Shown piece after piece: positions 1 to 13,677 of a stretch of 30,385 nt of DNA (position 1 is the stretch's first letter; each line of letters opens with the position of its first letter). This stretch comes from Plantago elongata (lineage: Eukaryota > Streptophyta > Magnoliopsida > Lamiales > Plantaginaceae), in NCBI GenBank assembly GCA_036897095.1, contig JAYMSP010001614.1, forward strand, positions 1 through 30,385, written 5' to 3'. A program made the position numbers and the translations under genes. A model generated the notes under the pieces. It was not told the origin of the DNA, did no database searches, and was given only the letters and a program-made list of their open reading frames with translations.

Positions 1-398
1 TTATTTATACTAGTAAAATTTGTACCTAGAAAATTCACATACCAAACAATGAAATAAGTATCTTATGTTAAAATTAAATATACTTATATTTCATTAATTA
101 TAAATTAAATAATATATATTTTATATATGTTATTAATAAAGATTTAAATTTGCATAATTATGATATATAGAAGTAGTGGGAGATGATGTATAACTACCTT
201 CTTATTTTTTTATTTAAATTTTTTTATATGTAAAATTTAGAGTCAAAATTAATTCAATTAGTCAAAATTAAATTAATTGGTGTAACAACTACCTTTGGAT
301 AGTTCTCCTTTATTTTAGAATAGTAAAGATTTCCTTCATCACTTCCTATTACACATTTTTTATAATAATTTTTATTTATTCTTATATCAATATTTCAT
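1..398. other. AT-rich intergenic stretch, nothing recognisable
   Basis: Very AT-rich sequence with no protein-like reading frame and no clear inverted repeats. The last eight bases (391-398, tatttcat) are the left target-site duplication of the adjoining hAT-type element. Confidence 0.6.
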
Positions 399-933
399 AG
401 GGGTGTATATAAAATATAACCGCGCGCTCCACCCGTCAAACCGCCCGTCAACTACCCGCTAACGACGATTAGAATTTTTGTTAAAAATCGACCGCGGATT
501 ACAAATTTGTAACCCGCATTAAGCGGGTGGGTGGCGAGCCGCCCTTTGTATATGTTACTAGTATGTATTTTATATATTTTATTATATTAAATTAATAGTA
601 ATAGATTTTCATTACTCAGTTACTTCTAATTATGTACTTAGACTACTTGTATTAAAGCTTGTGATTGTGTTATGTTTCTCTTATTGTTGTGGGTTAGTTT
701 ATTGAGGACTTAGAAGTTATAAAATATAATGCCTTTTTCTTTAACGCGTCATATATGTCATTATTTTGATGCGTTAATAAACCGCCAAACCGTCCGCTTC
801 AAGTAATCAACCGACCCGCAACGGTTGGAAGAAAATTCCACCCGTCGTGATTAATTATTTAATGTACTCGTCATAGGCGGTTCGATTATCTATTTTGTTA
901 AAATCCATCCGTTTCCGTCCTCCTACACCTTAG
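399..933. mobile_element. Non-autonomous hAT-type transposon with 8-bp target duplication
   Basis: The 535-bp element starts AGGGGTGTA and ends TACACCTTAG, so the ends are short imperfect inverted repeats. It is flanked on both sides by the same eight bases, tatttcat (391-398 and 934-941), the target-duplication length of hAT elements. The subterminal regions (about 420-540 and 780-850) are GC-rich islands in AT-rich DNA with many short CCCG/CCGC/GCGGGT motifs in both orientations, as seen in hAT relatives where they serve as transposase binding sites. It has no coding capacity and would need transposase from elsewhere. A relic of a hAT transposase lies at the far end of the window, but nothing links the two. 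Confidence 0.75.
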
Positions 934-1360
934 TATTTCATACCTTTAATCATGAATTACACTTACAAACTTATCTTGGGGTAATTTGATTTCCATTATT
1001 TTTTTCTATTTATATTGATGACTCTTCTATTAACTTTCTTTCACTCTTTTCATTTATATTTGTCTATTCTATGTTCATATTTACATCCATAATATTATAT
1101 TTGTCTATTCTATGTTCATATTTGCATTTTAAAATATCTTTTAATATATTAAAATTAAATATATATCATAATATATATAACTTTTTTATTGAATACAATG
1201 CTATTTCGATCCTTATAAATTTTGCTTCTAAATTCGCCACTGCATGGAAACCATACTGATCAAGGACGAAGACAACCAAGCTACAAAGCAAAATGCCGTA
1301 TATAAGAACCTTGTAATACACTAATACCCCCCCTCTTGTAAAACTTTATAAATTTATGAT

Positions 1361-1809
1361 TTGTATCCGTCCTACAAAATTACATATATTACTGAAAAAT
1401 GAAGCTATCCCACAACTAATAAATACTTCATCCGTCCCACTAAAATTAAAACATTTTTTCATTTTCAACGTTCCACCAAAGTAAAATAATTTTTCATTTA
1501 TGAAAATAACATACACATATACAACTCATTTTTAACTACACATTATTGAGCCCCACATATACTTTTATATCACAAGCTCATTCTTAACCAAATACCATAT
1601 TTTTTTATTTAAAATCGTGCAAAATCAAATTATTTTCATTACGAATGGGGCGGAGAGAGTAATAAACAATATTAATTTTACATATAAGTTACACATTTTG
1701 TCACTAAAAATACATTTTTTTCACCTTCTTCATATTTTGTAATTACTTTAACTTTTCACGTAAAACTACGCATCAACCTAATATATGAAATTATGTAGGA
1801 CGGAGGGAG
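1361..1809. mobile_element. Stowaway-like MITE (outer copy, interrupted)
   Basis: The left end carries ATCCGTCCTACAAAATTACA and the right end, read in reverse complement, CTCCCTCCGTCCTACATAAT, a good terminal inverted repeat of the Stowaway (Tc1/mariner-type) kind. A TA target dinucleotide follows the right end at 1810-1811; the left end is more decayed, so its boundary is uncertain by a few bases. Without the inserted inner element the copy is about 213 bp, a normal Stowaway size. No coding capacity. Confidence 0.65.
1426..1659. mobile_element. Stowaway-like MITE nested in another Stowaway
   Basis: The left end reads CTTCATCCGTCCCACTAAAA and the right end in reverse complement CTCTCTCCGCCCCATTCGTA. 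TA dinucleotides flank it at 1424-1425 and 1660-1661. It sits wholly inside the element spanning 1361-1809, so it inserted later. Confidence 0.7.
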
Positions 1810-1811
1810 TA

Positions 1812-2345
1812 TCAAGTTCTAGATAAATGATTATCCTAGTGTTATATATTATGGTTGTTTTAGTTTAAAAATATGCATTTTTTCATGTCTGTGTATAGAA
1901 ATATGACAACTTATATGAATGTTATTATAAAGTTGGATTTTTTTATTCTTAGGTCGGTGGTCTTCTCTAGATGACTGACATGTGATAACTAATTCAATCT
2001 AATGTGTTCGTTTTGGTTCGAAGACATTTATTTATAAAATTTTGGATGCAAATGGTGTTATTTAATTTTCTAATAATTAAATATCTTAAGAAAATATAGG
2101 TGGGCTATAATGCCCTTATTATATAACTATTATTTTTATATGAACTATATATATGATATTTTAATTATCTAAAATTACATACGTGACCACCTTTACAAGT
2201 GACAAAATAGATAATTAATTACAAATCCAACATAATTAATTAGTTAATGACACATATGTTGATGACAATTGTGAAAATCAGCGTTTAAGCTGTGAGAAGC
2301 ACTGGCTGAAGAACCCTAATTCTTCATTAATCAATCAATCAATCA
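1812..2345. other. AT-rich intergenic stretch without recognisable features
   Basis: No protein-like frame and no clear repeat beyond a short tandem AATC run near 2328-2344. Confidence 0.5.
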
Positions 2346-2349
2346 CGTA

Positions 2350-2505
2350 ATTCTAAAAGCCAACCATTTGAGAAATAGTGGATCTGGCACCAAGTTGAAA
2401 AGTCTGTATATTTTCTTCCTCTCCAGCACTGGTAGCCGACTTGCCATTTGTTCTTCCACTGTAAGCTTCCCATAAAGGGCATGAGCATTCAGTGAGCCTC
2501 GACAT
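2350..2505 (-). pseudogene. Possible exon or gene fragment, unidentified
   Basis: On the minus strand one frame stays open for about 50 codons and reads like protein (GSLNAHALYGKLTVEEQ, then LERKKIYRLFNLVPDPLF), ending at a TGA near 2346. A second frame over the same stretch is also open for about 50 codons, so the evidence is ambiguous. No start codon, partner exon or family could be identified. The sequence to its 5' side (2580-2815, minus strand) is pyrimidine-rich and looks like a leader. It may be the last exon of a small unknown gene or a captured fragment. Confidence 0.22.
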
Positions 2506-2519
2506 AGGCATACGGAATT

Positions 2520-3849
2520 TAAGAAAACTAAAAGAATTTCAGAAACAAAAAAAGGAAAGAAAAAGGAGATTGTAGATTAATGATTTGCTCTACTTGCTAA
2601 TTGCTACTCGAGCAAGTTCAGAGAGCTAACAAAAAATGGATTATTAGATGATGGAGAGGAATATGCTAACAGAAGAATCAATTAGATATTCTATTGGAGA
2701 AAGCTAGGATTCTTAGACGATGAAATTGGGGAAATGGATGCTGTCACTGGGGAGGCGGTGCGCTGGCGAAGACGATGAGTTGATGATGATCAAGGGTTGA
2801 GTTAGAATACAGTAGAATCATATTATTAAATTTAGTTATATTTGATAAGGGGTATATTAGTGCATTCACATTTACTATTAGGATGTGATTAATTTTATTT
2901 TGTTTATAAGATCGTACTCAGCGATTATCTAACGGTGCCCTAAACTTAGGTCGGTACGAAGTTGACCTGAAAATAGAAAAGCCCTACAAAGTTCACATAG
3001 ATCAAGTTACAGAACTCGTCAAAAGTTAAACACATCACCTCAAATGATTATATGTGATTCTTAATTTGTCGTTTTGTTTTCCTAAAGATATAAAGAATTC
3101 CACATTCCAATGGTAGAGTGGCCGTCGAATAGATTTTCTTCACTTGTTGATTTCCAATAAACGAAGCACATTTCCCCCAATCGTTATCGTACAATCATGA
3201 CAAATAACAAAAAAATCAAACACAACTAGTTATCGTTTGTCAGAGTTTGTTTTTATAGCCTCGAAACTATTTTAAATAATATCAATCATGTTTCATGAGT
3301 AAGTATTTCATATAAATTTATGTATATGCATATCACCGATATTTTTTGTAAAATTCCTGATGTTTGTTATATCTGTACGTTTGTTTCTTTTTTTTTCCTC
3401 TCTCTATAATATCGTCTCTTAGGAGATTTAGGGTATGTTATTTTCAATTAATTTTTTTTTAATAGAACTAAATTAAAGTGAAATGTAATATAAAATATAA
3501 TTAAATAGAGTTGAACTGAATTGAATAAAATTAATTTGAATGAGATAAGTTTGAAATTGAAGGGAACAAATCTCCAAAGTTACTACAAGTGACTTGGATT
3601 AATGAAACATCAAAGTCAAGGGACTAATGCCAAATTGCCAATGATGGAGTCTATCCAACCGTTAACGCATCCTCAGATCGGCAAAATAAATATAAGAAGA
3701 AAAAATAAAATATATATGATCGATCGGAAAAATAATATACCCTTTGATTCATCATACTTGTATTGTATAACAAGCGATCATTCAATTCCATCCAATCTCA
3801 ATTTGATTACAGAATCACAAAGTTGTTTCATACATACCATAAAAAAAAA
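2520..3849. other. Upstream region of the PHAF1-like gene
   Basis: Mostly AT-rich and non-coding. It contains a Stowaway-unrelated MITE fragment around 3431-3570 (described separately). The last 250 bases should hold the promoter and 5' leader of the gene starting at 3850, but no convincing TATA box at a fixed distance could be chosen. A run of 11 A's lies directly before the ATG. Confidence 0.45.
3431..3570. mobile_element. Degraded MITE related to the pentamer-rich element at 28251
   Basis: The left end (TA followed by GGGTATGTTATTTTC) resembles the end of the element at 28251-28442 (TA plus GGGTTGTGTTGTTTTTC). The interior has the same kind of AACTGAA/AACTAAA words. The right end could not be located, so the boundary is approximate. 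Confidence 0.3.
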
Positions 3850-7977
<4,128 letters not shown>

Positions 7978-8665
7978 TGTCTTCTATGTGCGTATATCTG
8001 GTTAGCCCAATCTTTTTATCTATGTGAAATTATACATATTGCCTTCATTTTGAGATTCATCTTGGAACTTAGATAAAAACCCATGAACTTAATTTTGCTT
8101 GTCTCGAAGTTGTGGGCTGTTGGTCTTGTATATATTCTGCATGTCTAGAACTAAAAGTGGCGAAAGCTTATTCTTGTAGTAGTTACGAACTTGGAATGAT
8201 CTTATATGACCTTTTCTCGTTGCATTGCAGGCGGAAGCAGTCAGCTCTTGTACGCAATTGAAAAGCTAATACATGCTTGGAAGTTGAAAGTAAATTATGT
8301 ACATAATTATCAATGTGCAAAGATGTTTGTAAATACTTTTAACACCTATGTACAAAATACAATAGCGCTCTGCTTAACCGTTTACTTGTTTGTATGCGGA
8401 AGTATATCTTTGAAAGTAGCTAACCTACCTCATGTTCATATGTGCATAAGCTTCGATCTTAAGCTTTCAGATCAAAATCAGTTACTATTGTTTACAAGAT
8501 ACAATGCCAATAATGACCCTTAATTATCCTGGTATCAAATTAAGGAGGATTACTGGCTACTGCTTGTAAGATCGAGTAAATCTACCAAGTCTTAGATTGA
8601 TATTGCTACTGATACTTTGTGATTTTGTAATGCATCTGACTAAATTTAATATAAAAAATTGCCAT
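7978..8665 (+). other. 3' UTR of the PHAF1-like gene, possibly with a UTR intron
   Basis: After the stop at 7975-7977 a potential donor (gtatatctgg or gttagccc, about 7990-8001) and a strong pyrimidine-rich acceptor (gttgcattgcag, ending 8230) suggest that the last intron lies in the 3' UTR. An AT-rich stretch with a possible poly(A) region follows near 8630-8660 (tttaatataaaaaattgcc). The open frame in 8206-8523 has no protein-like character. Confidence 0.4.
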
Positions 8666-9180
8666 CTCCGATAACATATTTAGGCTCTGTTAAATTTTTT
8701 ATCACCTCAACTTGGAAGCTATGGGTGTCAAATTATACTGAAAGAATGGTAAACAATAGTAATTGATGATGGAGTTACGAGCATGTGGTGATGAGGTCGG
8801 GTTTTGTGGTGAAATTTTCTTTGTGATGGAGTGTTAATACTCTGATTAGAGTATTATGTTTAATTTATTATTGATTGTAATTTAAATGAAATATGTACAG
8901 AACATGCAATGTATATTGAATTCTCAAAAAAAAAGTAATTGAATTAATTACAAACGACTTAAAAATAATCATAAATTCATTGTAATTGTAAATTAATACG
9001 CGGTAAAGTTGATTGCACGATAAACACGAATGATCATTATCTGCAACATAATGTGAAATAACATACATCAAAGATCTATTATGATGTTGTTGTAAAGCTG
9101 AGTGATGTTGTGAGAGAACAAGTAAGTGCAGTTTTGGTGAGAAATAAAGAAGTGAACATTGCAATTTAAGCTAAAATTAT
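8666..9180. other. Intergenic, no clear gene
   Basis: A minus-strand open frame (8868-9164) exists, but its composition and repetitiveness do not look like a protein. Nothing else is recognisable. Confidence 0.45.
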
Positions 9181-9350
9181 CTACTGGAGTTGGATTTTCA
9201 TAAGCACAAGGTATTTGTATAACTCCAAGTGTTACTCATGTGGTAACAAGAAGGCAATGTCATACTGCTGCAAGGAAAGCTATTCGTTTTCTTTTATATG
9301 CGTCCGTGCTCTCAAAGCCAAGCTCCATGGTAAACATCTCAGGATCTTTT
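9181..9350 (+). pseudogene. Possible C1-like (DC1) domain remnant
   Basis: One frame from about 9222 reads NSKCYSCGNKKAMSYCC followed by KESYSFSFICVRALKAKLHG and soon a stop. The spacing CxxCG...YxC...F.FxC resembles the zinc-binding cysteines of plant DC1 (cysteine/histidine-rich C1) proteins. There is no start codon, no second domain in frame, and stops flank it. It overlaps the 5' arm of the hairpin at 9308-9408. This is motif resemblance only and could be chance. Confidence 0.25.
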
Positions 9351-9408
9351 GAAAATATATTCACAATAGCTTGCTAAAATTATTTCTCATGGAGCTGACT
9401 TTGAGAGC
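9308..9408 (+). ncRNA. miRNA-precursor-like stem-loop
   Basis: The 22-nt segment at 9308-9329 (GCTCTCAAAG, then CCAAGCTCCATG) and the 21-nt segment at 9388-9408 (CATGGAGCTG, then ACTTTGAGAGC) are inverted copies that pair with only one bulge and one mismatch. They are separated by a 58-nt loop. The arm length is that of a plant small RNA duplex. The sequence matches no miRNA family I can name, and pairing does not extend far beyond the 21-22 nt. It could be a young MIRNA locus, part of a small foldback element, or chance. Either strand could be transcribed. Confidence 0.3.
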
Positions 9409-9559
9409 TTGGGTCCATACAAAGGAACAAATTGTGCACCTTGCAACACTACGACTTTTCCAAGGAGATACAACATGAGGAACTTTCCGAATCATTCAAA
9501 TACGTTGTAATCATGGAAATAACCAACCCCGGTAAATAAAGTTACCTTAATTGCAATAT

Positions 9560-9990
9560 TCGTTGCTTTATTTGTTTCTGAGATTTTCAAATCTACACTC
9601 GAATCAGCCTCTCCCGCGTGTTTATTGGCGGACTAGTTCCAAAAGAACAAAAATGGGTAGCAATTTGCAAACCTGGCAATTGGAATGTTACAAAGCTTGA
9701 TTGGAGACCATGATTAGGGCTGTGCTTGTTCTCAAAATTAAATGATGAAAATTGACAGATCTAAATATAATTTGTTATAAAAGTATAAAAAAAATGTGTG
9801 TGCTTTAAGGTGGACTTACACTTCCAGTTCTTGAGGCAGATAGATGTGTAGACATATGTGAATTTCCAAGGATTGAGAATGATTCGAAACTTGAAATGCA
9901 TTGTGATTGGTTAGGGGAGGGGGTAGATTTGGTGTAATTGCAACTGATGAATTGATGTGTTAAGGATTATACTCAAGTGTAAATCATGAT
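9560..9990 (+). pseudogene. Possible degenerate gene fragments, unidentified
   Basis: Short open stretches look protein-like, for example VFIGGLVPKEQKWVAICKPG at about 9615-9680. A further stop-free stretch near 9809-9937 contains VLEADRCVDICEFPRI. The two are in frames broken by stops. The first faintly recalls F-box/DUF295-type beta-propeller proteins (W-A-I-x-K-P-G), which are common as pseudogenes in plants. There is no complete gene model. Confidence 0.2.
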
Positions 9991-10613
9991 GCTTCAAAAT
10001 CATTCATGAAGGCCAACTTATATAGGGGTCAGCAATATGAATTGCTTTGTTAATACTAGTATGTAAATAAGTTACCATCAAAATAAATATCACATATTTT
10101 AATAATTTCATAAATGAGATTTCAATTATTTATTTATGTGATTGATAAATCTTATAATGTTGTTGACCACTTTAATGAATCTTCAACCTTATCGGAGCTA
10201 GACTTATACAAGGCATGAAAACAATTTGAACTTTTTTCGATCAGCATGGCCTCATAAAAAACTCGATTTCATGAGTTTTGAGCTCGAGTTTGACTTGTTT
10301 TGTAGCTTCTCTAAAATTTTAAACCTTTTAATATTGTAAAGCTCAGATCAAAAGTTCGTCGAGTTGTCACTATATACGTATATATACAAAATCCCATCCC
10401 CTTTCCAAAATAGGATTTCATTACTAAGATGCAAATTAGTGGTTTCATTTCGTAACTCCAAGCGATTCTATGCGGTAGCCACCACGGCACCACCCTCCTC
10501 CTCCATTGCGGATTGCCCTCGAGTTCTTTCACTCCATCTACTCCATCATAGATCGCAGATCACCCTTAAATTTGTTGTTCCCAATCGATGAATGTCATTA
10601 ATCATTTAAAATA
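9991..10613. other. Intergenic stretch, no supported gene
   Basis: Two overlapping open frames on opposite strands (around 10311-10591) share the same DNA and neither has a recognisable domain. I treat both as chance. The CCACGGCACCACCCTCCTCC stretch near 10480 is GC-richer than its surroundings and might be a captured fragment. Confidence 0.4.
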
Positions 10614-10743
10614 AAATTAAACAAAAATTGAAAATTGAAATAATAAACAGTAAAAAAAATTCAATACTTGAGACGTAACTTTGAAGTAATATTGAATTTT
10701 TTTTTACTGTTTAATATTTCAATTTTCAGTTTTTGTTTAATTT
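10614..10743. repeat. Near-perfect foldback (arms about 52 bp, 25-nt loop)
   Basis: The arms at 10614-10665 and 10691-10743 are reverse complements with about three differences; both contain AAACAAAAA, TGAAAATTGAAAT and TAAACAGTAAAAA words. The loop (10666-10690) is acttgagacgtaactttgaa plus five more bases. No flanking duplication could be fixed because the neighbourhood is A/T-rich. It is consistent with a small palindromic MITE; as RNA it would form a long hairpin. Confidence 0.85.
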
Positions 10744-11141
10744 GCATAGCCATGTATGGGTGGATGGTCGATCATATAGGGCAACGTCATCAAAGGTTTG
10801 AATGATACTATAATTTAATTTATCGTTTATGTGTTTTCCATTTTTATAAAGAAAAGTTTATCGTATTTACAATGTGTTTTGTTATTGAATCCATATGTTT
10901 ACATATTACTATTCTTGTTTCATGTACACCATCCGTTGAATGCTCAATTTATCGTGGCCGGACAAAAGTTTCAAAAGAAGATATATATATTGATAAAGTA
11001 AAAATAGGGTGAATAAAGTAAATCATGGGAAAGATTTTGTATTTAAGAGATGAGATTGAAATTAAGTTGTACTGAAATGGAATGTGGGAAGTTGAATTAA
11101 GGTGGAGGGAGCATAATTCACTAAAATTTTTTTGAGATAGT
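10744..11141. other. AT-rich intergenic stretch without clear features
   Basis: No protein-like frame. The ggtggagggagc near 11101 resembles a worn Stowaway end, but no partner end was found. Confidence 0.45.
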
Positions 11142-11496
11142 TTAGGAAAAGAGCGGTTTTTTCATTTGATATAGAAATTTTATTTTTTTATATTAAAACT
11201 CACAAACCCTAAATAAAAACTCACAGACAACGTAAAATTTCAAAAACCCTAAATAAAAATTCACAGACCCTAAGTAAAAACTCACAGACAGTACGTAAAA
11301 ATTCAAAGACACTGAACAAAAATCCACAAACAACGTATAAATGCACAAACCTAAATAAACACCCACCGATCCTCAATAAAAATTCACATACAGTATGTAA
11401 AAACCCACATACACTGAATAAAATTCGACATACCCTACATCAGAAAATGAAATTTCCATATCTAATGGAAAAACCGCTCTTTCCCTAGATTTTATA
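11142..11496. mobile_element. TIR element with internal degenerate tandem array
   Basis: The left end (11142-11185) has ggaaaagagcggttttttca then tttgatatagaaattt. The right end (11445-11496) in reverse complement has gggaaagagcggtttttcca then ttagatatggaaattt. These terminal inverted repeats of about 45 bp have few mismatches. The interior is an array described separately. No coding sequence. The superfamily is not clear because no target duplication could be read; a Mutator-like MITE is one possibility. Confidence 0.65.
11200..11445 (+). repeat. Degenerate tandem repeat, unit about 20 bp
   Basis: About a dozen diverged copies of a unit like aaaaactcacagaccctaa/gt follow one another: ctcacaaaccctaaataaaa, ctcacagacaacgtaaaatt, tcacagaccctaagtaaaaa, ctcacagacagtacgtaaaa and so on. 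The array fills the inside of the inverted-repeat element. Confidence 0.75.
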
Positions 11497-11539
11497 ATTT
11501 TTTTTTAAATTTCTCACTGATATCTGCTTATGCGACTGA

Positions 11540-11700
11540 TTCACTCGAGCACGGTTGGACCCTTTTTGAGGGACGACTCTTTCAGCGATATTTTTTATAT
11601 TCATAAGGTTCGAACTCTAGACTTTGTTTAAGTAAACTCAAATTCCTTATTACTTTAATCAACAATCGTTGATGTAATTTACCAATATTAAAAGTATAAT
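11540..11700 (+). repeat. Possible tRNA-derived SINE remnant
   Basis: GGTTCGAACTC at 11608-11618 fits a pol III B box. The gagcacggttgga near 11547 loosely resembles an A box about 60 bases upstream. No poly(A) tail or target duplication is visible, so this is weak. Confidence 0.2.
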
Positions 11701-12120
11701 AGTAGTAGAAAAATACATTACCAAAGGAAAGCGGAAGGAAAGAAAATGTGAAAGGAAATGAGAAGGGGGAGGAATAAATGGACAAATGTAGCCTTGAGCT
11801 TTTCTAACTTGTACTGTGGCGGCCTGGCGGGTGCGAATGTTTTTTTTTATCAAATATTCAACCTACTCATCTATATCGGATAGATAAAATATTAAATGGG
11901 TGAACAATTTATCAAACTACGATGGATATGTGACGAATAGGTAAAACGTATAAAATAAACATGCTATAATATATTCGAGCGAGATAAATATAAGTGGGTG
12001 AAAAAGATGACGACTACTTTTAAAAATTAGAAGAGTTAAGAACGAAAGATAGCGGCTCTTCTCTATTGTGTGAAATTGAAATGATGTCATATACTCATAT
12101 TAATTCTTATTTTATTATAT
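11700..12120. other. Intergenic, no clear features
   Basis: AT-rich. A short GC-rich patch (ggcggcctggcgggtgcgaa, near 11818-11838) recalls the GC-rich motifs of the hAT element at 399-933, but no ends could be found. Confidence 0.4.
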
Positions 12121-13080
12121 GGGAAAATTACGCCAGCTCTCCCCAATAAACCACCTGTTACAGATCAGTCCCCATGATTTTAACAATAAAATATTAATTC
12201 ATTTTTTATTTTCTAAATTTGCTTCCCAAACATGACCTTGGACTGATTGGTATAGAATTTGAGTGGCATTTTTCAATTAAAATTGAAATTTTTGTGTACA
12301 AAATGTTCGATTTGAGTGGGGAGATGGCCGTTCCAACGGTATAACAAACATGACCCTTATGTTTAATTTTTAGTTTCCTTATCTTTCCTTTGACATTTTC
12401 AAATTATTAAACGTTAGAATTAAAATAAATTAAATAGAATTATTTATAAAAATGAAATAAAATGATTTTTAAATGCAATCTTCCAGAAAAATAATAAAAA
12501 TATTAAAATATATATACTAATACAGTGGTAATCTTGTTTTGTGGGGAATGAAGAAAAAATATCAAAAACTTTTAAAATAATTCTTAAAATTATTAACAAA
12601 TTGATTTTAGTATATGTATTACAATTTTCTTTATTTCTTCTTTATAATTTATATACTTCAAAGCTTCCACTCGAGAAAGCTCCCAATTATAGTATCCATA
12701 TATGTTATTTTCATGGAGTACGTAAATATGAGTTTATTTTTATCTTCTTTATGTTTTTTGTTTTTTTGTTATTGCATAATGAACGTTTATATTTAAATAT
12801 TTATTATTTTTTAAGAGGGTTATTTACAATTTTTGTTGGTAAGTTTGAAAATAGAAAATAATTTTATTTAGTATATATAAATTATTTGGATCAAATTTAT
12901 AATAATTTGAATATTAATGATAAAAATGTAAATTGCTTATAGATTTAAATCAAGAATTTGTTTGGCAACATTTTGACTTTGTAATTGATTTATGAAACCT
13001 GTCCTATAATGTTATTGTTAAAAATTGAGGGATAAAAGTTTAATTAGCGAGTTTATTGAAGGACGATGTGTAATTCGCCC
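12121..13080. mobile_element. 960-bp long-TIR element, Mutator-like (non-autonomous)
   Basis: The left arm (12121-12195) begins gggaaaattacgccagctct and includes aataaaccacc and ttttaacaataaaata. The right arm (13003-13080), read in reverse complement, begins gggcgaattacacatcgtcc and includes caataaactcg and ttttaacaataacatta. The inverted repeats are imperfect over about 75 bp. The inside is very AT-rich; the open frame at 12541-12861 is low-complexity and not credible as protein. Long TIRs with ATTAC...GTCCC motifs are typical of MULE-type elements. The flanks are A/T-only, so a 9-bp duplication cannot be confirmed. Confidence 0.6.
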
Positions 13081-13125
13081 ATATTATACATACTATCTAA
13101 CTATATAATAAAAAGTAAAAATGTA

Positions 13126-13355
13126 CTCCTTCCGTCCCACTTGAAATGAAACATATTTTAAATGCATGATTTTTAAGAAAAATATGTAGTATGTGGTTAA
13201 AAATGAATTTGAGATAGAAAAGTATATGCGGTCCCAATAACGCGTGGTTGAAAATGAGTTGTATTTTGGAATTATTTTCATAAATGGAAAATTATTTCAC
13301 TTTGGTGGAACGTACAAAACGGAAAATTATTTCACTTCAAACGAGACGGAGGGAG
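13126..13355. mobile_element. Stowaway-like MITE
   Basis: The left end reads CTCCTTCCGTCCCACTTGAA and the right end in reverse complement CTCCCTCCGTCTCGTTTGAA. TA dinucleotides flank it at 13124-13125 and 13356-13357. At 230 bp it has normal Stowaway size and no coding capacity. Confidence 0.85.
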
Positions 13356-13357
13356 TA

Positions 13358-13677
13358 TATATAGGCAGGTGGGCCCGCCACCCGCCCGAAGCGGGTGATT
13401 AAGAAATGACGAATGTGGTTTCCGGCAGGCGGATCGACTGTAGATGAGTCATATGAGATATGCCCATATATATAAAACCTTTCGGGTTTTGGAATTTGGA
13501 TTATAATACTCCTTTTGTTATCATATGTTTGGTGTTTCTATATGCACAGGTTGATTGAATTCACATACAGGAAGAGAAAACACACTTCAAATCTATATGA
13601 ACATATCAATCCCCATTCAATCCTGATGAACACTATGTTCACCCTTTGATTCTTTTTAAACATCTGAAATTCTGGCA
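13358..13677. other. Region 3' of the P450 gene with a GC-rich repeat fragment
   Basis: At 13365-13430 a GC-rich piece (gggcccgccacccgcccgaa, then gcgggtgatt) resembles the subterminal motifs of the hAT element at 399-933 and may be a fragment of a relative. The rest should include the P450 3' UTR on the minus strand. No clear poly(A) signal was chosen. Confidence 0.4.

Noticed and set aside
8206..8523. 105-codon frame after the PHAF1-like gene
   Set aside because: It lies in the probable 3' UTR with no protein-like pattern.
12541..12861. 106-codon open frame
   Set aside because: Low-complexity I/L/F/Y/K composition from AT-rich DNA inside a transposon; no domain or start context.
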